Assembly: GCF_000151665.1 (NCBI RefSeq)
Contig: NW_013171867.1
Span: 188,946-252,945, forward strand
Direction of reading: 5' to 3'
DNA length: 64,000 nt
Source: Blastocystis hominis
Taxonomy: Eukaryota > Sar > Bigyra > Opalinata > Blastocystidae
The translations under genes and the position numbers were made by a program. Shown here piece by piece: positions 62,940 through 64,000 of the stretch (positions within the stretch are counted from its first letter, which is position 1; the number at the start of each line of letters is the position of its first letter). The notes below the pieces were generated by a model. That model searched no databases and was not told the origin of the DNA. It was given only the letters and a program-made list of their open reading frames with translations.

Positions 62940-64000
62940 ATGGGTAAGGAAAAGCCTCATATTAACTTGGTCGTCATTGGACACGTCGATTCTGGAAAGT
63001 CCACCACCACTGGTCACTTGATCTATGCTTGCGGTGGTATTGATAAGCGTACCATTGAGCGTTTTGAGAAGGAGGCCAACGAGATTGGTAAGGGATCCTT
63101 CAAGTACGCTTGGGTGCTGGACAAGATGAAGGCCGAGCGTGAGCGTGGTATCACCATTGATATTTCTCTGTGGAAGTTCCAGACTGAGAAGTACTTCTTC
63201 ACCATCATCGATGCCCCTGGTCACCGTGACTTCATCAAGAACATGATCACCGGTACCTCTCAGGCCGATGTTGCCATTCTGATCATTGCTGCCGGAACTG
63301 GAGAGTTCGAGGCTGGTTACGGAAAGAACGGTCAGACTCGTGAGCACGCTCTTCTTGCCAACACTCTGGGAGTGAAGCAGATGATCTGCTGCGTGAACAA
63401 GATGGATGACAAGTCCGTGAACTACTCCGAGGCTCGTTACAAGGAGATCAAGGCTGAGATGACCAGCTTCTTGACCAAGGTCGGTTACCAGAAGGTGGAG
63501 GAGCGTATTCCCTTCATTCCCATCTCTGGATTCAACGGAGATAACATGTTGGAGCGCTCTGCTAACATGCCCTGGTACAAGGGACCCACTCTGATTGAGG
63601 CTCTGGACAACATTCATCCTCCTAAGCGCCCTGTGGATAAGCCTCTGCGTCTTCCTCTGCAGGATGTGTACAAGATCGGAGGTATTGGTACAGTGCCTGT
63701 GGGCCGTGTGGAGACCGGTATCCTGAAGCCCGGTATGACCGTGACCTTCGCTCCCGTGGGTGTGACCACTGAAGTCAAGTCTGTGGAAATGCACCACGAG
63801 TCGATTCCTCAGGCTCTGCCCGGAGACAACGTCGGTTTCAACGTGAAGAACGTGTCTGTGAAGGACATTCACCGTGGAAACGTGTGCGGAGATGCCAAGA
63901 ACGATCCTCCTTGCAGAGTGGAGTCGTTCACCGCTCAGGTCATTGTGATGAACCACCCCTCGGGTATTCGTCCTGGTTACTGCCCTGTGATGGATTGCCA
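62940..64000 (+). CDS. EEF1A: Translation elongation factor 1-alpha, 5' part
   Basis: Open from ATG 62940 to the window edge, 353 residues of about 430-460, no intron. G1 [24 protein letters not shown] (switch I), G3 DAPGHRDF, G4 [45 protein letters not shown], and [13 protein letters not shown] at the edge. GTP-dependent carrier of aminoacyl-tRNA. The sequence is very close to what I know of Blastocystis EF-1alpha, supporting the organism call. Confidence 0.98.
   Translation, partial: MGKEKPHINLVVIGHVDSGKSTTTGHLIYACGGIDKRTIERFEKEANEIGKGSFKYAWVLDKMKAERERGITIDISLWKFQTEKYFFTIIDAPGHRDFIKNMITGTSQADVAILIIAAGTGEFEAGYGKNGQTREHALLANTLGVKQMICCVNKMDDKSVNYSEARYKEIKAEMTSFLTKVGYQKVEERIPFIPISGFNGDNMLERSANMPWYKGPTLIEALDNIHPPKRPVDKPLRLPLQDVYKIGGIGTVPVGRVETGILKPGMTVTFAPVGVTTEVKSVEMHHESIPQALPGDNVGFNVKNVSVKDIHRGNVCGDAKNDPPCRVESFTAQVIVMNHPSGIRPGYCPVMDC

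Overview
The window looks like nuclear DNA of Blastocystis (an anaerobic gut stramenopile) or a very close relative; the subtype cannot be told from the sequence. The evidence is as follows. Genes are packed tightly and are full of GT-AG introns of about 28-37 nt. An octamer, TGTTTGTT, sits just behind gene after gene. In several genes the reading frame has no usable stop except the TAA that would form if poly(A) were added to a T lying 4-5 nt before that octamer, which is the known Blastocystis habit. There is a fused pyruvate:NADP+ oxidoreductase (PNO), an ADP-forming acetyl-CoA synthetase and a complex I 51 kDa subunit, fitting a mitochondrion-related organelle. Ribosomal protein, RACK1 and EF-1alpha genes show a eukaryotic nuclear genome. 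|| Layout: 1-6.35 kb holds a truncated karyopherin, a Zip3/RNF212-like meiotic RING protein, a MORN-repeat protein, TIPIN/Csm3 and an LMBD2-like membrane protein. From about 6.4 to 20 kb lies a markedly AT-rich island of lineage-specific membrane protein genes. It has five members of a small family (repeat-rich Pro/Gln N-terminus, then two conserved membrane segments around a Cys/Gly hairpin), a pair of secreted or type I membrane protein genes, and two large inverted repeats (arms about 0.96 kb and about 2.4-2.5 kb). From 20 kb on, ordinary dense housekeeping sequence returns: TAPT1-like protein, a coiled-coil protein, ACS, a USP-type deubiquitinase, a DENN-PDZ protein, tRNA-Met, N-carbamoylputrescine amidase, UPF2, RPL18a, Timeless, RPL32, CutC, NDUFV1, a nucleostemin-like GTPase, clathrin light chain, RACK1, a giant Glu/Lys-rich membrane protein, tRNA-Arg, PNO, a Pus1-type pseudouridine synthase and the start of EF-1alpha. 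|| How the genes connect: PNO makes acetyl-CoA from pyruvate, ACS can turn acetyl-CoA into acetate with ATP formation, and NDUFV1 is the NADH-oxidising part of the reduced complex I, so three parts of anaerobic energy metabolism are present. TIPIN and Timeless are partners in the replication fork protection complex and both are here, about 35 kb apart. UPF2 is of interest in a genome where many stop codons are made by polyadenylation. || Most notable observations: facing polyadenylation octamers at three convergent gene pairs, stop codons that depend on polyadenylation, a probable U12-type (AT-AG) intron in the TAPT1-like gene, and the inverted repeats, whose edges fall inside or beside fast-changing surface-type genes. 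All spliced models were made by eye, by joining frames at short GT-AG introns; domain names come from recognised motifs, not from searches.
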